A DNA stretch of 25,836 nt from a bacterium UBA2219 (GCA_002327765.1 DCUH01000022.1:1-25836), one strand, 5' to 3'. Shown: positions 1 to 7,192, counted from the stretch's first letter. Notes: generated from the sequence alone by a model not told the origin. Program-made: numbers and translations.

Positions 1-1
1 G

Positions 2-52
2 AAGGTGAAATTCGGGGACGGGACCGTAAAGACGATCGCGACCGACACCTGA
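2..52 (+). CDS. C-terminal end of an upstream gene (partial)
   Basis: The last 16 codons of an open frame enter from the left edge and stop at TGA 50-52, followed directly by a second in-phase stop. The short peptide (KVKFGDGTVKTIATDT) gives no family. Its place just before the endolysin suggests a tail or tail-spike gene, which is an inference from typical phage gene order. The endolysin ATG follows 12 bases later, so the two are probably in one late operon. Confidence 0.45.
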   Translation, partial: KVKFGDGTVKTIATDT

Positions 53-64
53 TAGGAGCGCCCC

Positions 65-640
65 ATGCGCATCGTCGTCGACCCAGGACATGGCGGATAC
101 GATCCCGGCGCGTGTAACACCACCGTCGGCGTGGAAGAAAAGGCCGTCAACCTCTCGATAGCGACCGCGCTCCATCGGTCCCTTTTGTGGGCGGGGCATG
201 CCTCGTTGATGACGCGCGACGGAGATAGATACGTGACCCTTTCCGACCGCGTCGCGCTGGCGAAGGCCCACCGGGCGGACGCCTTCATCTCGATCCACTG
301 CAACGCCGCCGTCAACCGGCAGGCATGCGGGACGGAGGTGTGGACCGACGTCGGGGACACGCCTGCGGACCCGCTGGCAACGGAGATCGGCGAGGCCATG
401 CAGGCGGCGCTCCTCTGGTCCCCGCTGCGGAGAGACGACCGCGACGCCGACCTCGACAAGGAGGGGCGGTTCTACGTTCTGCGAATGACGCGCTGTCCGG
501 CGGTGCTGGTCGAGTGCGGTTTCATCTCCCACGACGTCGAGGCCCGGCGGCTGGCGGAAATGGCGACGGTCAACGCGACTGCCGGAGCGATCTCCCTGGG
601 GATCTGCCGGTGGGCAGAGCGGCTGGGAAAAAACACGTAA
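65..640 (+). CDS. N-acetylmuramoyl-L-alanine amidase (Amidase_3), phage endolysin
   Basis: This 191-residue protein is a zinc amidase that cuts the bond between N-acetylmuramate and L-alanine in peptidoglycan. The Amidase_3 signature is complete. The first zinc His is in VDPGHGGYDPG (about residues 5-15), the zinc Glu is in GVEEKAVNL (about 22-30), the second zinc His is in FISIHCNA (about 74-81), and the catalytic Glu is in VLVECGF (about 147-153). There is no signal peptide and no extra wall-binding domain, so the protein fills one catalytic domain and would need a holin to reach the periplasm. Holin-like and spanin-like genes follow directly, which supports a lysis role. The ATG is preceded by a weak AGGAG. 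Confidence 0.93.
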   Translation: MRIVVDPGHGGYDPGACNTTVGVEEKAVNLSIATALHRSLLWAGHASLMTRDGDRYVTLSDRVALAKAHRADAFISIHCNAAVNRQACGTEVWTDVGDTPADPLATEIGEAMQAALLWSPLRRDDRDADLDKEGRFYVLRMTRCPAVLVECGFISHDVEARRLAEMATVNATAGAISLGICRWAERLGKNT

Positions 641-653
641 AGGGAGGAAAGCA

Positions 654-809
654 ATGGGCTGGATCTTGTTTTTTGGAGGGGTCGCTGCAGGCGCCATGGG
701 GATGGCGTTCGCGTGCAACCGGTGGGATTGGCTGGCCCGGAAGATCGTCCGGGAAACGAAGCGCATCGGCGACCAGGCCGAGGACCTCGCCGGGAGGATC
801 GGGAAGTGA
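654..809 (+). CDS. small membrane protein of the lysis cassette
   Basis: A 51-residue protein begins at an ATG five bases after a good AGGGAGG. Residues 3-21 (WILFFGGVAAGAMGMAFAC) form one membrane segment. The rest is a charged amphipathic tail (WDWLARKIVRETKRIGDQAEDL). The stop codon overlaps the GTG of the next gene, so the two are probably translated together. No family is recognised. It could be a holin partner, an antiholin or a small pinholin. The assignment to lysis rests on context between the endolysin and the holin-like gene. Confidence 0.7.
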   Translation: MGWILFFGGVAAGAMGMAFACNRWDWLARKIVRETKRIGDQAEDLAGRIGK

Positions 810-1120
810 GCGCCACTATTCGGGACCTGATGGACAAAGCGCTGAACTGGCCCGGCGGGGCGTACGTCGGCCTGGCCACGCTGACGATCGTCGGCTTGGC
901 CGTCGCGCAGTATGCGGCCGGTGAGCCCCAGGTCGTCCACGTAAACGACCAGGACGTCGTCTACCTGGTGCACCGGGCGCCGGAGTGGTTCGTCGGGGGG
1001 GTCGGGATCTACACCGTGATCCTCACGCTGTTCGCCGCCGGCAAGCCGCTCAGCGCGCTGGTCAGCCGTGGGCAGGCCACGACGGGGCCGGGGCAATCGT
1101 CCGCGCCGCCGGCGCAATAG
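806..1120 (+). CDS. holin-like two-segment membrane protein
   Basis: A 104-residue protein starts at GTG 806, eight bases after a GGGAGG, and shares four bases with the previous stop. It has two clear membrane segments, about residues 16-36 (AYVGLATLTIVGLAVAQYAAG) and about 60-78 (FVGGVGIYTVILTLFAAGK). They are joined by a polar loop of about 23 residues. The C-terminal tail is rich in Ser, Pro and Gly. Size, topology and position after the endolysin fit a class II-type holin, which would permeabilise the inner membrane. The sequence does not show a named holin family, so the call is based on topology and context. Confidence 0.6.
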   Translation: MSATIRDLMDKALNWPGGAYVGLATLTIVGLAVAQYAAGEPQVVHVNDQDVVYLVHRAPEWFVGGVGIYTVILTLFAAGKPLSALVSRGQATTGPGQSSAPPAQ

Positions 1121-1128
1121 GAGCCGCC

Positions 1129-1491
1129 ATGTGGCCCTGGATACGGAAATACCCCTGGGCGGCGGTCGCCATCGTGGTGCTCCTGGCCGTCGCCCTCGGG
1201 TCCGCCGCAGATTCATGGCGGATACGGAAGCTCCTGAAGGCGCAGGAGGTCCTGCTGCAGGACCAGGCCAAGGCGAAAGAGCGGGAGCTCGAGCAGGCGG
1301 AAGAGGCCTGGCTGCGGCTGATGAACGCCTCCGACCGGAAGCTGGCGCCGATCTTGCGGGAGCGGGACGCCCTCCGGAAGCAGCTGGCCCGGGTGACCGG
1401 GAAGCCGTACGTCCCCCCGGGGTCCGCCGACGAGGTCGTCTCCCGCTGGAAGCGGCTCGGGTACGCGGTGGAGGTGGGACCATGCAGGTAG
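1129..1491 (+). CDS. Rz-like inner-membrane spanin subunit (i-spanin)
   Basis: The 120-residue product has an N-terminal membrane anchor at about residues 9-26 (PWAAVAIVVLLAVALGS). A long charged helix of coiled-coil character follows (about 33-90, rich in Glu, Lys, Ala and Leu). This is the build of lambda Rz, an inner-membrane protein whose periplasmic helix joins an outer-membrane partner to fuse the two membranes during lysis. The C-terminus overlaps the next gene by ten bases in another frame, a common arrangement in spanin pairs. AGGAG lies upstream of the ATG. No primary-sequence family is recognised, which is normal for spanins. Confidence 0.6.
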   Translation: MWPWIRKYPWAAVAIVVLLAVALGSAADSWRIRKLLKAQEVLLQDQAKAKERELEQAEEAWLRLMNASDRKLAPILRERDALRKQLARVTGKPYVPPGSADEVVSRWKRLGYAVEVGPCR

Positions 1492-1925
1492 CCCGATTTA
1501 CGCGCCACGTTGCCCTGTGCTGCGTCCTTCTGGCGGCCGCCCCTGCCCCCCGGATTTTCGCCGGTGACGCCACGGAGCCCCGGGACGCCCCGGCGCCGGG
1601 GGTGTATTTCGATGCGCCGCAATCCGACCGGCTGCTCGAGGAGATGGAGGCCTGCCGGGCGCAGCTCCCCGTCCTGAAGGAGCTGGTCTCCCGGGACGAG
1701 CAGCTCGACGAGATCCGCCTGGAGCGTGAGGCGCTGTTCCGGGAGCGGATCGCCTTCCTCGAGCGGCAGCAGGCGGAGCTGCTGAAGATGAACGATCAGG
1801 CGATCCGCCAGGCGGAGCTCGCGCGGAAGACCTCGGGCGGGTCCTGGTGGGAACAAACCCTCACCGTGTTGAAGTGGGTGATCCCGGTCGGCTTGGCGGG
1901 ATTCGCGGCGGGAGCGGCGAGGTAA
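1482..1925 (+). CDS. exported coiled-coil protein with C-terminal membrane anchor, spanin-like
   Basis: A 147-residue protein begins inside the end of the Rz-like gene. Residues 1-27 look like a Sec signal peptide (Arg-rich start, hydrophobic ALCCVLLAAAP core, probable cut after IFA). A long helical region of about residues 48-115 (LLEEMEACRAQLPVLKEL and onward) has heptad spacing. A C-terminal membrane segment follows at about 128-146 (VLKWVIPVGLAGFAAGAA). The two cysteines at 13-14 come before the hydrophobic core, so they do not form a lipobox. An o-spanin would normally be a lipoprotein and a unimolecular spanin would have both a lipid anchor and a tail anchor. The protein is therefore spanin-like only in layout. 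Confidence 0.55.
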   Translation: MQVARFTRHVALCCVLLAAAPAPRIFAGDATEPRDAPAPGVYFDAPQSDRLLEEMEACRAQLPVLKELVSRDEQLDEIRLEREALFRERIAFLERQQAELLKMNDQAIRQAELARKTSGGSWWEQTLTVLKWVIPVGLAGFAAGAAR

Positions 1926-1936
1926 GGAGGCGATGA

Positions 1937-2164
1937 GTGGAGACGGTATGGAAAGCACTCGAATCGATCGATGTTCGTGCTCTCTTCCTTGCGGCGTTCA
2001 ACGCCGGGGTGATCTATTCCATTCTGCGCCGCAGCCAGGCGGATATACGCAGGCTGAAGCGGTTCAAGGCTTGGGCCTTGGGCGTCTTGTCGAAGGTAAA
2101 GATGCTCCACGAATCGAAGTACACGAACGAGGATCTCGGCGACGACTGGAAAGAGGAGGAGTAG
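1937..2164 (+). CDS. small membrane protein, unknown function
   Basis: A 75-residue protein read from GTG 1937, six bases after AAGGAGG. An ATG at 1933 in another frame is too close to that ribosome site to be preferred. Residues 13-31 (VRALFLAAFNAGVIYSILR) form a membrane segment. The following half is basic, then acidic, and ends in Glu residues (DDWKEEE). It sits at the end of the lysis cassette on the same strand. No family is recognised. Confidence 0.6.
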   Translation: METVWKALESIDVRALFLAAFNAGVIYSILRRSQADIRRLKRFKAWALGVLSKVKMLHESKYTNEDLGDDWKEEE

Positions 2165-2169
2165 CCCTG

Positions 2170-2241
2170 ATGGAACGCTTCCTGCCGGAAATCGCGGCTG
2201 TGGTGATCTTCCTGGTGAACCTTTTCTTAGGGGGCGGATGA
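2170..2241 (+). CDS. 23-residue hydrophobic mini-protein
   Basis: The open frame MERFLPEIAAVVIFLVNLF plus three Gly starts five bases after the preceding stop. The end of the previous gene (gaggaggag) supplies a strong ribosome site. It is a single membrane helix, the size of known phage membrane mini-proteins. It is too short for statistical support, so translation is uncertain. After it, 245 bases hold no gene and contain the attachment site. Confidence 0.35.
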   Translation: MERFLPEIAAVVIFLVNLFLGGG

Positions 2242-2297
2242 AAGCCCGGCGGTACAGCCATGTCTGTCATAGGACTGTCAGATTTTCTATGACAATT

Positions 2298-2332
2298 TGG
2301 TCGTTCCTGGTCGCTTCTGGTCGCTATCGGTC
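2298..2332. repeat. tandem 10-bp repeats TGGTCGYTNY beside the att core
   Basis: Units start at 2298, 2308, 2318 and 2328 (TGGTCGTTCC, TGGTCGCTTC, TGGTCGCTAT, CGGTCA). Exact 10-bp phasing places all copies on one face of the helix. They lie 55 bp from the tRNA-like core and outside any gene. Confidence 0.75.
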
Positions 2333-2386
2333 AAATTGACGGCTGGCCGGATTCCCCTTGAAAGTCGATAATATCTTGATTTTGAA

Positions 2387-2431
2387 TGGAGCCGGCGGTC
2401 GGGATTGAACCGACGACCTGCTGATTACGAA
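2387..2431 (-). other. tRNA-Thr(CGT) 3' fragment, att core
   Basis: Read on the minus strand, the 45 nt contain an anticodon loop TTCGTAA (anticodon CGT, Thr) and the 3' anticodon strand TCAGC. A variable loop, an intact T arm (GTCGG, loop TTCAATC, CCGAC), the 3' acceptor strand CGCCGGC and an encoded CCA follow. On the 5' side the sequence stops matching a tRNA exactly at the anticodon loop, since no partner strand for TCAGC is present. This is the classic shape of an attachment site for a tyrosine integrase that uses the 3' half of a tRNA gene. Confidence 0.88.
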
Positions 2432-2486
2432 GCGCTAAACGGCATCAAGGAATTCAGCACGTTGCATAACGGGTGTCATATTTCCG

Positions 2487-3500
2487 TCAGGTTTTCTTCC
2501 CCCCGAACATCCCATCCACCCTGCCGACCGCCTCCGCCAGGTGCTCCCGGGTCACGGTCACGTACCGCTGCGTCGTCTTGATGCTGGTGTGCCCCATCAG
2601 CTTCGACAGGCGGAACGGATCCACGCCGGCCACGGCCAGCACCGTCCCGAAGGTGTGCCGCAGATCGTAGAGCCGGACGTGCGAGTAGCCCGCCGCTGTG
2701 GCCGCCTTCCGGAACTTATGGGACAGGGTGACGGGGTGGCGCCACGGGATCACGCGCTCGAACGGCTTCCCCTCCCCGATCAGCTTCGCGGCCTCCCCCA
2801 TCAGCGGCACCACGCGGACCCGCCCCCGCTTCCCCCGCACCCGGATCGTGCCGTCGACCACGTGCGCGTAGGTCATCCGGCACAGCTCGAAGGGGCGCAG
2901 CCCCGTGTAGAGCAGGATCCGGAAGACCCGCCCTTCCGCCTCGGTCGCCTTGCCCAGGATCGCCGCGAGGACCTCCTCGACCACGGGCTGGGATTCCCGC
3001 TCCGGCTCGATCTCGAAGGGGACCTGCGCCATGGGGGAGCGGAGCAGGTATTCCCAGCGGATCGCCGTGTTGAAGGCGGTGCGGAGGTGACGCAGGTACC
3101 CGTTGACGGTGACGACGCCCAGCGGGCCCGCCAGCAGGGAGGCCTTGAACTGCTCCAGCTCGCGGACGGTAAGCGATCGCAGCGTGCGCTCGGCCCCGAA
3201 GTGGGCCACCAGGTGACCGAGGGCGGTCCGGTCGTTGCGCCGGGTCGACCCGGCCTTGCTCTCCCGGGCCTCCAGATACTCCTTCTTGAAGGCGGCCAGG
3301 CGGATGCTCTTGGCGCCCTCGAGGACGGCGATCTTCCCCTGCAGCCAGCTCTTGCGGTACCGGGAGAACAGCTGCTGGGCGGTGTCCTTGTCGCGGGTCT
3401 TGAGGGAGATCCGGCGGTCGCCCGGCAGGACGACGCAGTAGATGCCGTTGTACCGTTTCCAGAGGCGGGGCCCGGGCATGCCCCGGAGTTTACCGGGCAC
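2487..3500 (-). CDS. int: tyrosine-type site-specific integrase
   Basis: This 337-residue recombinase (phage_integrase family) would integrate and excise the phage at the tRNA-Thr site next to its 3' end. The N-terminal part (about residues 50-160) is a SAM-like core-binding domain. The catalytic domain shows Arg in LLYTGLRPFEL (about 205), Lys in RGKRGRVRVVPL, LYDLRHTFG (about 286-294, with Tyr where the first His of HxxR usually stands), LMGHTSIKTTQRY and the nucleophilic Tyr (about 319). The GTG start at 3500 overlaps the excisionase gene by 11 bases. An ATG at 3479 (MPGPRLWKR) is an equally plausible start. It is the last gene of the leftward operon, as in lambda. Confidence 0.95.
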   Translation of the reverse strand: MPGKLRGMPGPRLWKRYNGIYCVVLPGDRRISLKTRDKDTAQQLFSRYRKSWLQGKIAVLEGAKSIRLAAFKKEYLEARESKAGSTRRNDRTALGHLVAHFGAERTLRSLTVRELEQFKASLLAGPLGVVTVNGYLRHLRTAFNTAIRWEYLLRSPMAQVPFEIEPERESQPVVEEVLAAILGKATEAEGRVFRILLYTGLRPFELCRMTYAHVVDGTIRVRGKRGRVRVVPLMGEAAKLIGEGKPFERVIPWRHPVTLSHKFRKAATAAGYSHVRLYDLRHTFGTVLAVAGVDPFRLSKLMGHTSIKTTQRYVTVTREHLAEAVGRVDGMFGGKKT

Positions 3501-3726
3501 GGGCGGTCCGGCGCAACAGGTTTTCGGGGAGGGCGGGCTCCTCGGTCAGGTACCGGATGATCGCCTCCTTCGGGATGACCCTCCTTTTCCCGAACTTGCG
3601 GGAATGGATCTCGCCCTCCTCCAGGAGCCGGTGGAGCTCCCGGCGGGGGATCTTGGAATAGCGCCGGGCCTGGTCGAAGTTCATGAAGTCCGGCCAGGCG
3701 GCCGACGATTCGGGGGCGGAAGCCAT
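3490..3726 (-). CDS. excisionase-like helix-turn-helix protein
   Basis: This 78-residue protein carries a MerR/excisionase-type winged HTH at about residues 15-62 (MNFDQARRYSKIPRREL, then LEEGEIHSRKFGKRRVIPKEAIIRYL). Proteins of this class bend DNA at att sites and tip Int towards excision. The 3' end overlaps the int start, which matches the common xis-int pairing. The internal Met at residue 15 is another possible start, but the longer frame begins right after the neighbour's stop. Confidence 0.75.
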   Translation of the reverse strand: MASAPESSAAWPDFMNFDQARRYSKIPRRELHRLLEEGEIHSRKFGKRRVIPKEAIIRYLTEEPALPENLLRRTARAR

Positions 3727-3728
3727 CG

Positions 3729-3950
3729 CTACTCCACCAGGTACCGCTTTCGCGGCGTCCGGACGATGTCGTGGACCTCACGCGGGGAGAGACCGACCTG
3801 TCGGGCGATCGCGCGCAGGGAGAGCCGGTCCTTCGGCTCGGCGTGGCCGCGGAACTGGCCGGGGCCGCGCCAGACCTTCCGCATCCAGCGGACGATGTAG
3901 ATGGGCGTCCGGCAATTCGGGTTCTGGGGGCCGGACTGGTGGCGGTTCAT
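3729..3950 (-). CDS. small helix-turn-helix DNA-binding protein
   Basis: A 73-residue basic protein. The C-terminal part SLRAIARQVGLSPREVHDIVR (about residues 44-64) reads as a HTH, with helices ending in RTPRKRY. The N-terminal half (RTPIYIVRWMRKVWRG) is basic and aromatic. The ATG overlaps the stop of the 607-residue gene upstream (ATGA), so translation is coupled. It could be a transcription factor of the leftward operon or a second att-binding factor. No named family is recognised. Confidence 0.7.
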   Translation of the reverse strand: MNRHQSGPQNPNCRTPIYIVRWMRKVWRGPGQFRGHAEPKDRLSLRAIARQVGLSPREVHDIVRTPRKRYLVE

Positions 3951-5770
3951 TGCGCGGCCTCCGGATCCCCGCCGGCCGTCAGCGGCGCCTCCCTGGTACC
4001 GTCCGCTCGCAGGAAGCCGCATTTCCGGGCGAAGGCCTCCAGTGCCTTTTCCGCGGCCCCCAGGGTGTAGCAGGCCGGGATTCTCTTGACCTGGACCAGG
4101 CTGCCCTCTTTCCGCTGACGGTAGACTCCGAACAGCTCTCCGTCGTCGGCCACGACCAGCGGCCGCCCCAGGTCGTCGACGTACGTCTTCGTGGACTGGA
4201 TGACGACCTTGGCGGTATGGAAGGAATCACTCGCGGAAGGCCGTGTCGCCGCTTCAAATATCTCGCCGTCCTCACCCTCGCCGGCCTCGGCCCCTTCCGG
4301 CTCTCCTTCCGGCGCCTCCCCGGGCTCTTCATCCGGATCCTCGTCCGGATCCTCGGCGTCGTCGTCGGCCTGGAGCTTCGCGCGGAGAGCCTCGCGCTCC
4401 TTCTCCTGGACCTCTTTCTGCGCATCCTTCAGGGCCTTCTGGGCCTCCTTGACGCCGTCCAGGATCGTGTTCATCTGCTTCGCGAGGGTCCGGTCCTTCT
4501 TCTCCTTCACGGCCTTCTTCAGCTCGGCCAGGGCGGATTTCGCGTTGTAGTCCGACAGCCTCCCGCGCTCCAGGTACGTCTCCGGCCGCAGCTTGGCCGG
4601 CTGGATGCCGGCGAGCTCCTCGATCCGGGCGAGCGCTTCCGCGGCGTCCTCGAGGACGAGGGCGGTCACGTGCTCCCTGCCGTAGCCGATGTAGCTCACG
4701 GGGTCCAGGGCGAAGGCCTCCCGGATCCGCTGCGCGTACGACTTCTGGGTGAGCTGGTAGATCAGGCCGTCGAGCATGGGCTCGTTGTACGGAGCTGCCT
4801 TGCAGCCGGCGCGGTGGAGGATGAGCAGGTCCGCCAGGGCGTCGCCGTGGCGTTCCTTCGCCCGGCACTTGGGGCACAGGTCGGGGCAGCGGTGGTTGCG
4901 CGCCAGGCCGTACAGGTCGTCGGCGGAAGGGCTCATGACCGTGTTCCTGCCGTACCGCTGGTGGACGACGATCTCGCCGCAGCCGTCGCACGAAAGGGAT
5001 TCGATCCGGTTGTCGGTGATTTGTACCTCGAATTCCCGGGAGACCCCGTCGGCGCAGCAGACCAGGACGTCGGCGGTGCGATTGCCCCAGACCAGGGGGA
5101 GCTCTCCGTCCCGGATTTTGTCGATCTCCTCCGTGGAGTAGCCGGCCTTCACCAGGCATTCGGGATTCGAGCAGAGGTCTGGCTCGACCCAGGCGCAGCC
5201 GCCCGGGCAGGCGTGCCGCTCCGTGCAGCCGCAGATCCGGCACACGCGCTCATCTTCCGCGCAGGCGTGCTCCCTGACCATCGCTTCCAAGTCGTCGCCG
5301 GCCTTCGCCTCGAAGACGTCTCCGCAATCCCAGCAGGCGAACATCTTCCCGTCCGCGCGGACGAAGATGGAGTGCATGATCTGGTCCGGCCCGCGGACCT
5401 CCCGCTCGAACCAGGTGGCGGACGGGTCGAGCTGCGCGTGGAGCGCAGCCCCCATCGTCTTGGCGCCCTCGAGGAAGCCTTCTGTGACGGTGGGCAGAGC
5501 GGGAGACGCCGCGGGCGGACGGATCCCGGGAAGATCGCCCTGGGACGTCCCCTTGCCGTCCTCCAGCGAGAGCTGCTGCTTGGAGACTTCGAGGAGCACG
5601 GGCTGCTTCGACCAGCGGATGAGGTTGAGGATGTGCTCCTGAGCGACGGCGTCCATGTCCGCGCCGAACGCCAGCAGCACCTTCTGGGTGACGCCCTGGT
5701 CCTCGCCTTTGGATTTCGTGACGAAATTTATTCCATGGAATATTCCGGGGAGCCGTGCCTTGTCGGTCAT
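3947..5770 (-). CDS. large Cys-rich multi-zinc-site protein, unknown function
   Basis: This 607-residue protein begins at ATG 5770, which overlaps the previous stop. Segments in order are a conserved-looking N-terminus (about 8-70), a CWDC pair near 146-149, and a dense Cys cluster at 177-205 (CRICGCTERHACPGGC, then CAWVEPDLC). Further CxxC pairs follow at about 255-310 (CDGCGEIVVH, CPDLCPKC), then a long Lys/Glu/Ala helix (about 425-480), a very acidic linker (DDDAEDPDEDPDEEPG) and a compact C-terminal domain. The WVEPDLCS-type cluster occurs in many phage proteins of unknown role. Position in the pL-type operon suggests early host takeover or recombination. It is too large for a lambda N or Gam equivalent, and I do not recognise it. 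Confidence 0.8.
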   Translation of the reverse strand: MTDKARLPGIFHGINFVTKSKGEDQGVTQKVLLAFGADMDAVAQEHILNLIRWSKQPVLLEVSKQQLSLEDGKGTSQGDLPGIRPPAASPALPTVTEGFLEGAKTMGAALHAQLDPSATWFEREVRGPDQIMHSIFVRADGKMFACWDCGDVFEAKAGDDLEAMVREHACAEDERVCRICGCTERHACPGGCAWVEPDLCSNPECLVKAGYSTEEIDKIRDGELPLVWGNRTADVLVCCADGVSREFEVQITDNRIESLSCDGCGEIVVHQRYGRNTVMSPSADDLYGLARNHRCPDLCPKCRAKERHGDALADLLILHRAGCKAAPYNEPMLDGLIYQLTQKSYAQRIREAFALDPVSYIGYGREHVTALVLEDAAEALARIEELAGIQPAKLRPETYLERGRLSDYNAKSALAELKKAVKEKKDRTLAKQMNTILDGVKEAQKALKDAQKEVQEKEREALRAKLQADDDAEDPDEDPDEEPGEAPEGEPEGAEAGEGEDGEIFEAATRPSASDSFHTAKVVIQSTKTYVDDLGRPLVVADDGELFGVYRQRKEGSLVQVKRIPACYTLGAAEKALEAFARKCGFLRADGTREAPLTAGGDPEAAQ

Positions 5771-6393
5771 GCGATACCCTCCAGTGCCTCGATGGCGATG
5801 TCGATCCGCTCCCGCTGGGACTTCAGGCACTCGATCACCGCGGCGATCGCGGTCTTGCCGGATGCCGGCTCTTCCTTGGGGCGGGGCGTGATGGGTTTCT
5901 GCGGAGTGGCGGCGGGCTTCTTCTTTTTCTCCCTCGTTTGAGGGCGGGAAACCGGAACCTTCGCGGAGGCCTCGCCGGCGGGGAACGGGTTCGGGGCGTC
6001 CGGGAGGGTGTACAGGGTGGCGTTCCTCGGGCCGTGCCACTCCCGGATCTTGCCGGCGGACAGCAGCTCCTCGACGGCCGCCCGGGCCGCCGAGGACGTA
6101 AGGGCGCAGCGCTGCATCATCAGGCTCGACGTGATCGCCTTCCCGTCCGCGTGCGCGCGCTCGATCAGGCCGAGAATCTTCTCTTTGGGGTCTTTCTTCG
6201 TGGGCACGGGGGCCGCCTCCTTCTTTTCGGTGAGGTCCTTGTTGGAGTCCGCCGGCGGCCGCCCCGGCTCGCCGGCCTGCGCCCGCAGGTTCTTCTCGCC
6301 CGTCGCGCAGCTCTTGCACTCGGGGCGCGCGTACCGGGTCTGGGCGATGACGCACGCGCGGGGGTGGTTCGCCAGGTCGCAGCCGCCGGTCAT
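5767..6393 (-). CDS. Cys-rich protein with winged-helix domain
   Basis: The 208-residue product has a four-Cys N-terminus (C5, C14, C26, C29), which could hold zinc. A charged linker follows, then a winged-helix-like domain at about residues 68-130 (KEKILGLIERAHADGKAITSSL through GPRNATLYTLPD), a Pro/Lys-rich linker, and a C-terminal helix (AVIECLKSQRERIDIAIEAL). It is coupled by ATGA overlaps to the genes on both sides. The domain order suggests DNA binding, but no family can be named. Confidence 0.75.
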   Translation of the reverse strand: MTGGCDLANHPRACVIAQTRYARPECKSCATGEKNLRAQAGEPGRPPADSNKDLTEKKEAAPVPTKKDPKEKILGLIERAHADGKAITSSLMMQRCALTSSAARAAVEELLSAGKIREWHGPRNATLYTLPDAPNPFPAGEASAKVPVSRPQTREKKKKPAATPQKPITPRPKEEPASGKTAIAAVIECLKSQRERIDIAIEALEGIA

Positions 6394-6602
6394 CGGATCG
6401 CCGCCTGTCCGATCAGCGTCACGGCGATCAGGATCCGCTCCCCGGGGACGACGCGCAGGGAGTCGGGGTGTTTCCGCTTCGCCTCCTCCGTGGCCGCGCG
6501 CACGGCGCCGGAGAGGGAGGAGGCCTTCACCTTCTCGAAGGATTTCTTTTCGTACCGGGTGCCCTTGTGGTTCCAGGAGATCTCCACCACGAAGTCGCGC
6601 AT
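6390..6602 (-). CDS. small conserved-type phage protein, unknown function
   Basis: The 70-residue protein starts six bases after GGGAGG. It is predicted beta-alpha-beta, with VVEISWNHKGTRYEKKSFEKV, then a helix SLSGAVRAATEEAKRKH, then ILIAVTLIG. That pattern resembles a small ferredoxin-like fold. Its stop overlaps the next ATG. No family is recognised. It belongs to the leftward operon. Confidence 0.7.
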   Translation of the reverse strand: MRDFVVEISWNHKGTRYEKKSFEKVKASSLSGAVRAATEEAKRKHPDSLRVVPGERILIAVTLIGQAAIR

Positions 6603-6605
6603 CGA

Positions 6606-6839
6606 CTACCTCCCGAGGAGCGCCGCCCACAGGTCGGGGGAGAAGGCGAGGTTGATTTCGTAGAGCAGCGCCAGGGCGAGCAGGACCCCGCCGGCGAATT
6701 CCACGGCGCGCCGTACGCGCGACGGGCGGCGACAGCGACTGACGCCTGCGATCGCCTCCCGGCTTCGCCAGTCGTACGGGAGCGCGCGGGCCCACGAGGG
6801 GGGGCGCTGCCGCACGGGTACGAGTCGATCGTGTGTCAT
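6606..6839 (-). CDS. single-pass membrane protein, first gene of the leftward operon
   Basis: A 77-residue protein is read from ATG 6839 behind a strong GGGAGG six bases upstream. The frame stays open upstream to 7118, but that part is Pro/Arg-rich without a good ribosome site, so the shorter form is chosen. The N-terminus is basic, and residues 47-66 (VEFAGGVLLALALLYEINLAF) form one membrane helix. The position is near that of lambda cIII or N, but there is no similarity to either. Confidence 0.6.
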   Translation of the reverse strand: MTHDRLVPVRQRPPSWARALPYDWRSREAIAGVSRCRRPSRVRRAVEFAGGVLLALALLYEINLAFSPDLWAALLGR

Positions 6840-7192
6840 TCGATCCTCCCTGCGCCCCTTGTCACCCGGCTCCCGGGACGGCCTCGGGGCGGTCTGCCCC
6901 CCGGGGCGGCCGGGCCTTGCGGGGCAGGACTCCGGCCGGAGCCCGGGGGTCGTGCATGGGGGATGTAGTGGTGGACCGTTGTGCTGCGCCGACATTTCCC
7001 CCGCCGAGTCGGCAAACCCTACACCGGCGCTGCGTACTACCCGGCACGGTCCGCGGGTGTTCTTTACGGGGCGGCGGCCCAGGGCGTGCCGTACCTGGTC
7101 GCAGCGGCCGAAGCTCATCCGGGCCTATCGTTCTCCCGGCCTTTACGGCACTCGCCGCCCCTCCGTCGTCCTGGTGCGTCCTCCTCCCTCGA

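Larger units (their letters stand above)
2265..2480. promoter_or_regulatory. candidate attP region with integrase/excisionase arm sites
   Basis: This gene-free stretch between lysis and int contains the tRNA-like core (2387-2431) flanked by short repeats. TGTCATA occurs at 2265-2271 and 2474-2480, and inverted (TATGACA) at 2288-2294. Copies therefore lie on both sides of the core, as integrase arm-type sites do. Four tandem 10-bp units beginning TGGTCG (last one CGGTCA) run from 2298 to about 2337, one per helical turn. They could bind a cooperative excisionase or Int. The repeats are read directly from the sequence. Their role is inferred. Confidence 0.6.

Noticed and set aside
1482..1925. 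A lipoprotein o-spanin or unimolecular spanin
   Set aside because: The Cys residues come before the hydrophobic core, so no lipobox is formed.
2387..2431. A functional tRNA gene
   Set aside because: The 5' half is missing. No D arm or 5' acceptor strand can be found next to it.
2541..3560. A 339-codon plus-strand frame over int
   Set aside because: The integrase on the minus strand has all catalytic motifs. The opposite frame is low in complexity.
3683..5941. A 752-codon open frame on the plus strand
   Set aside because: It is antisense to the coupled minus operon and contains Leu/Gly/Arg-rich sequence without a family. The minus genes have ribosome sites, domains and ATGA overlaps.
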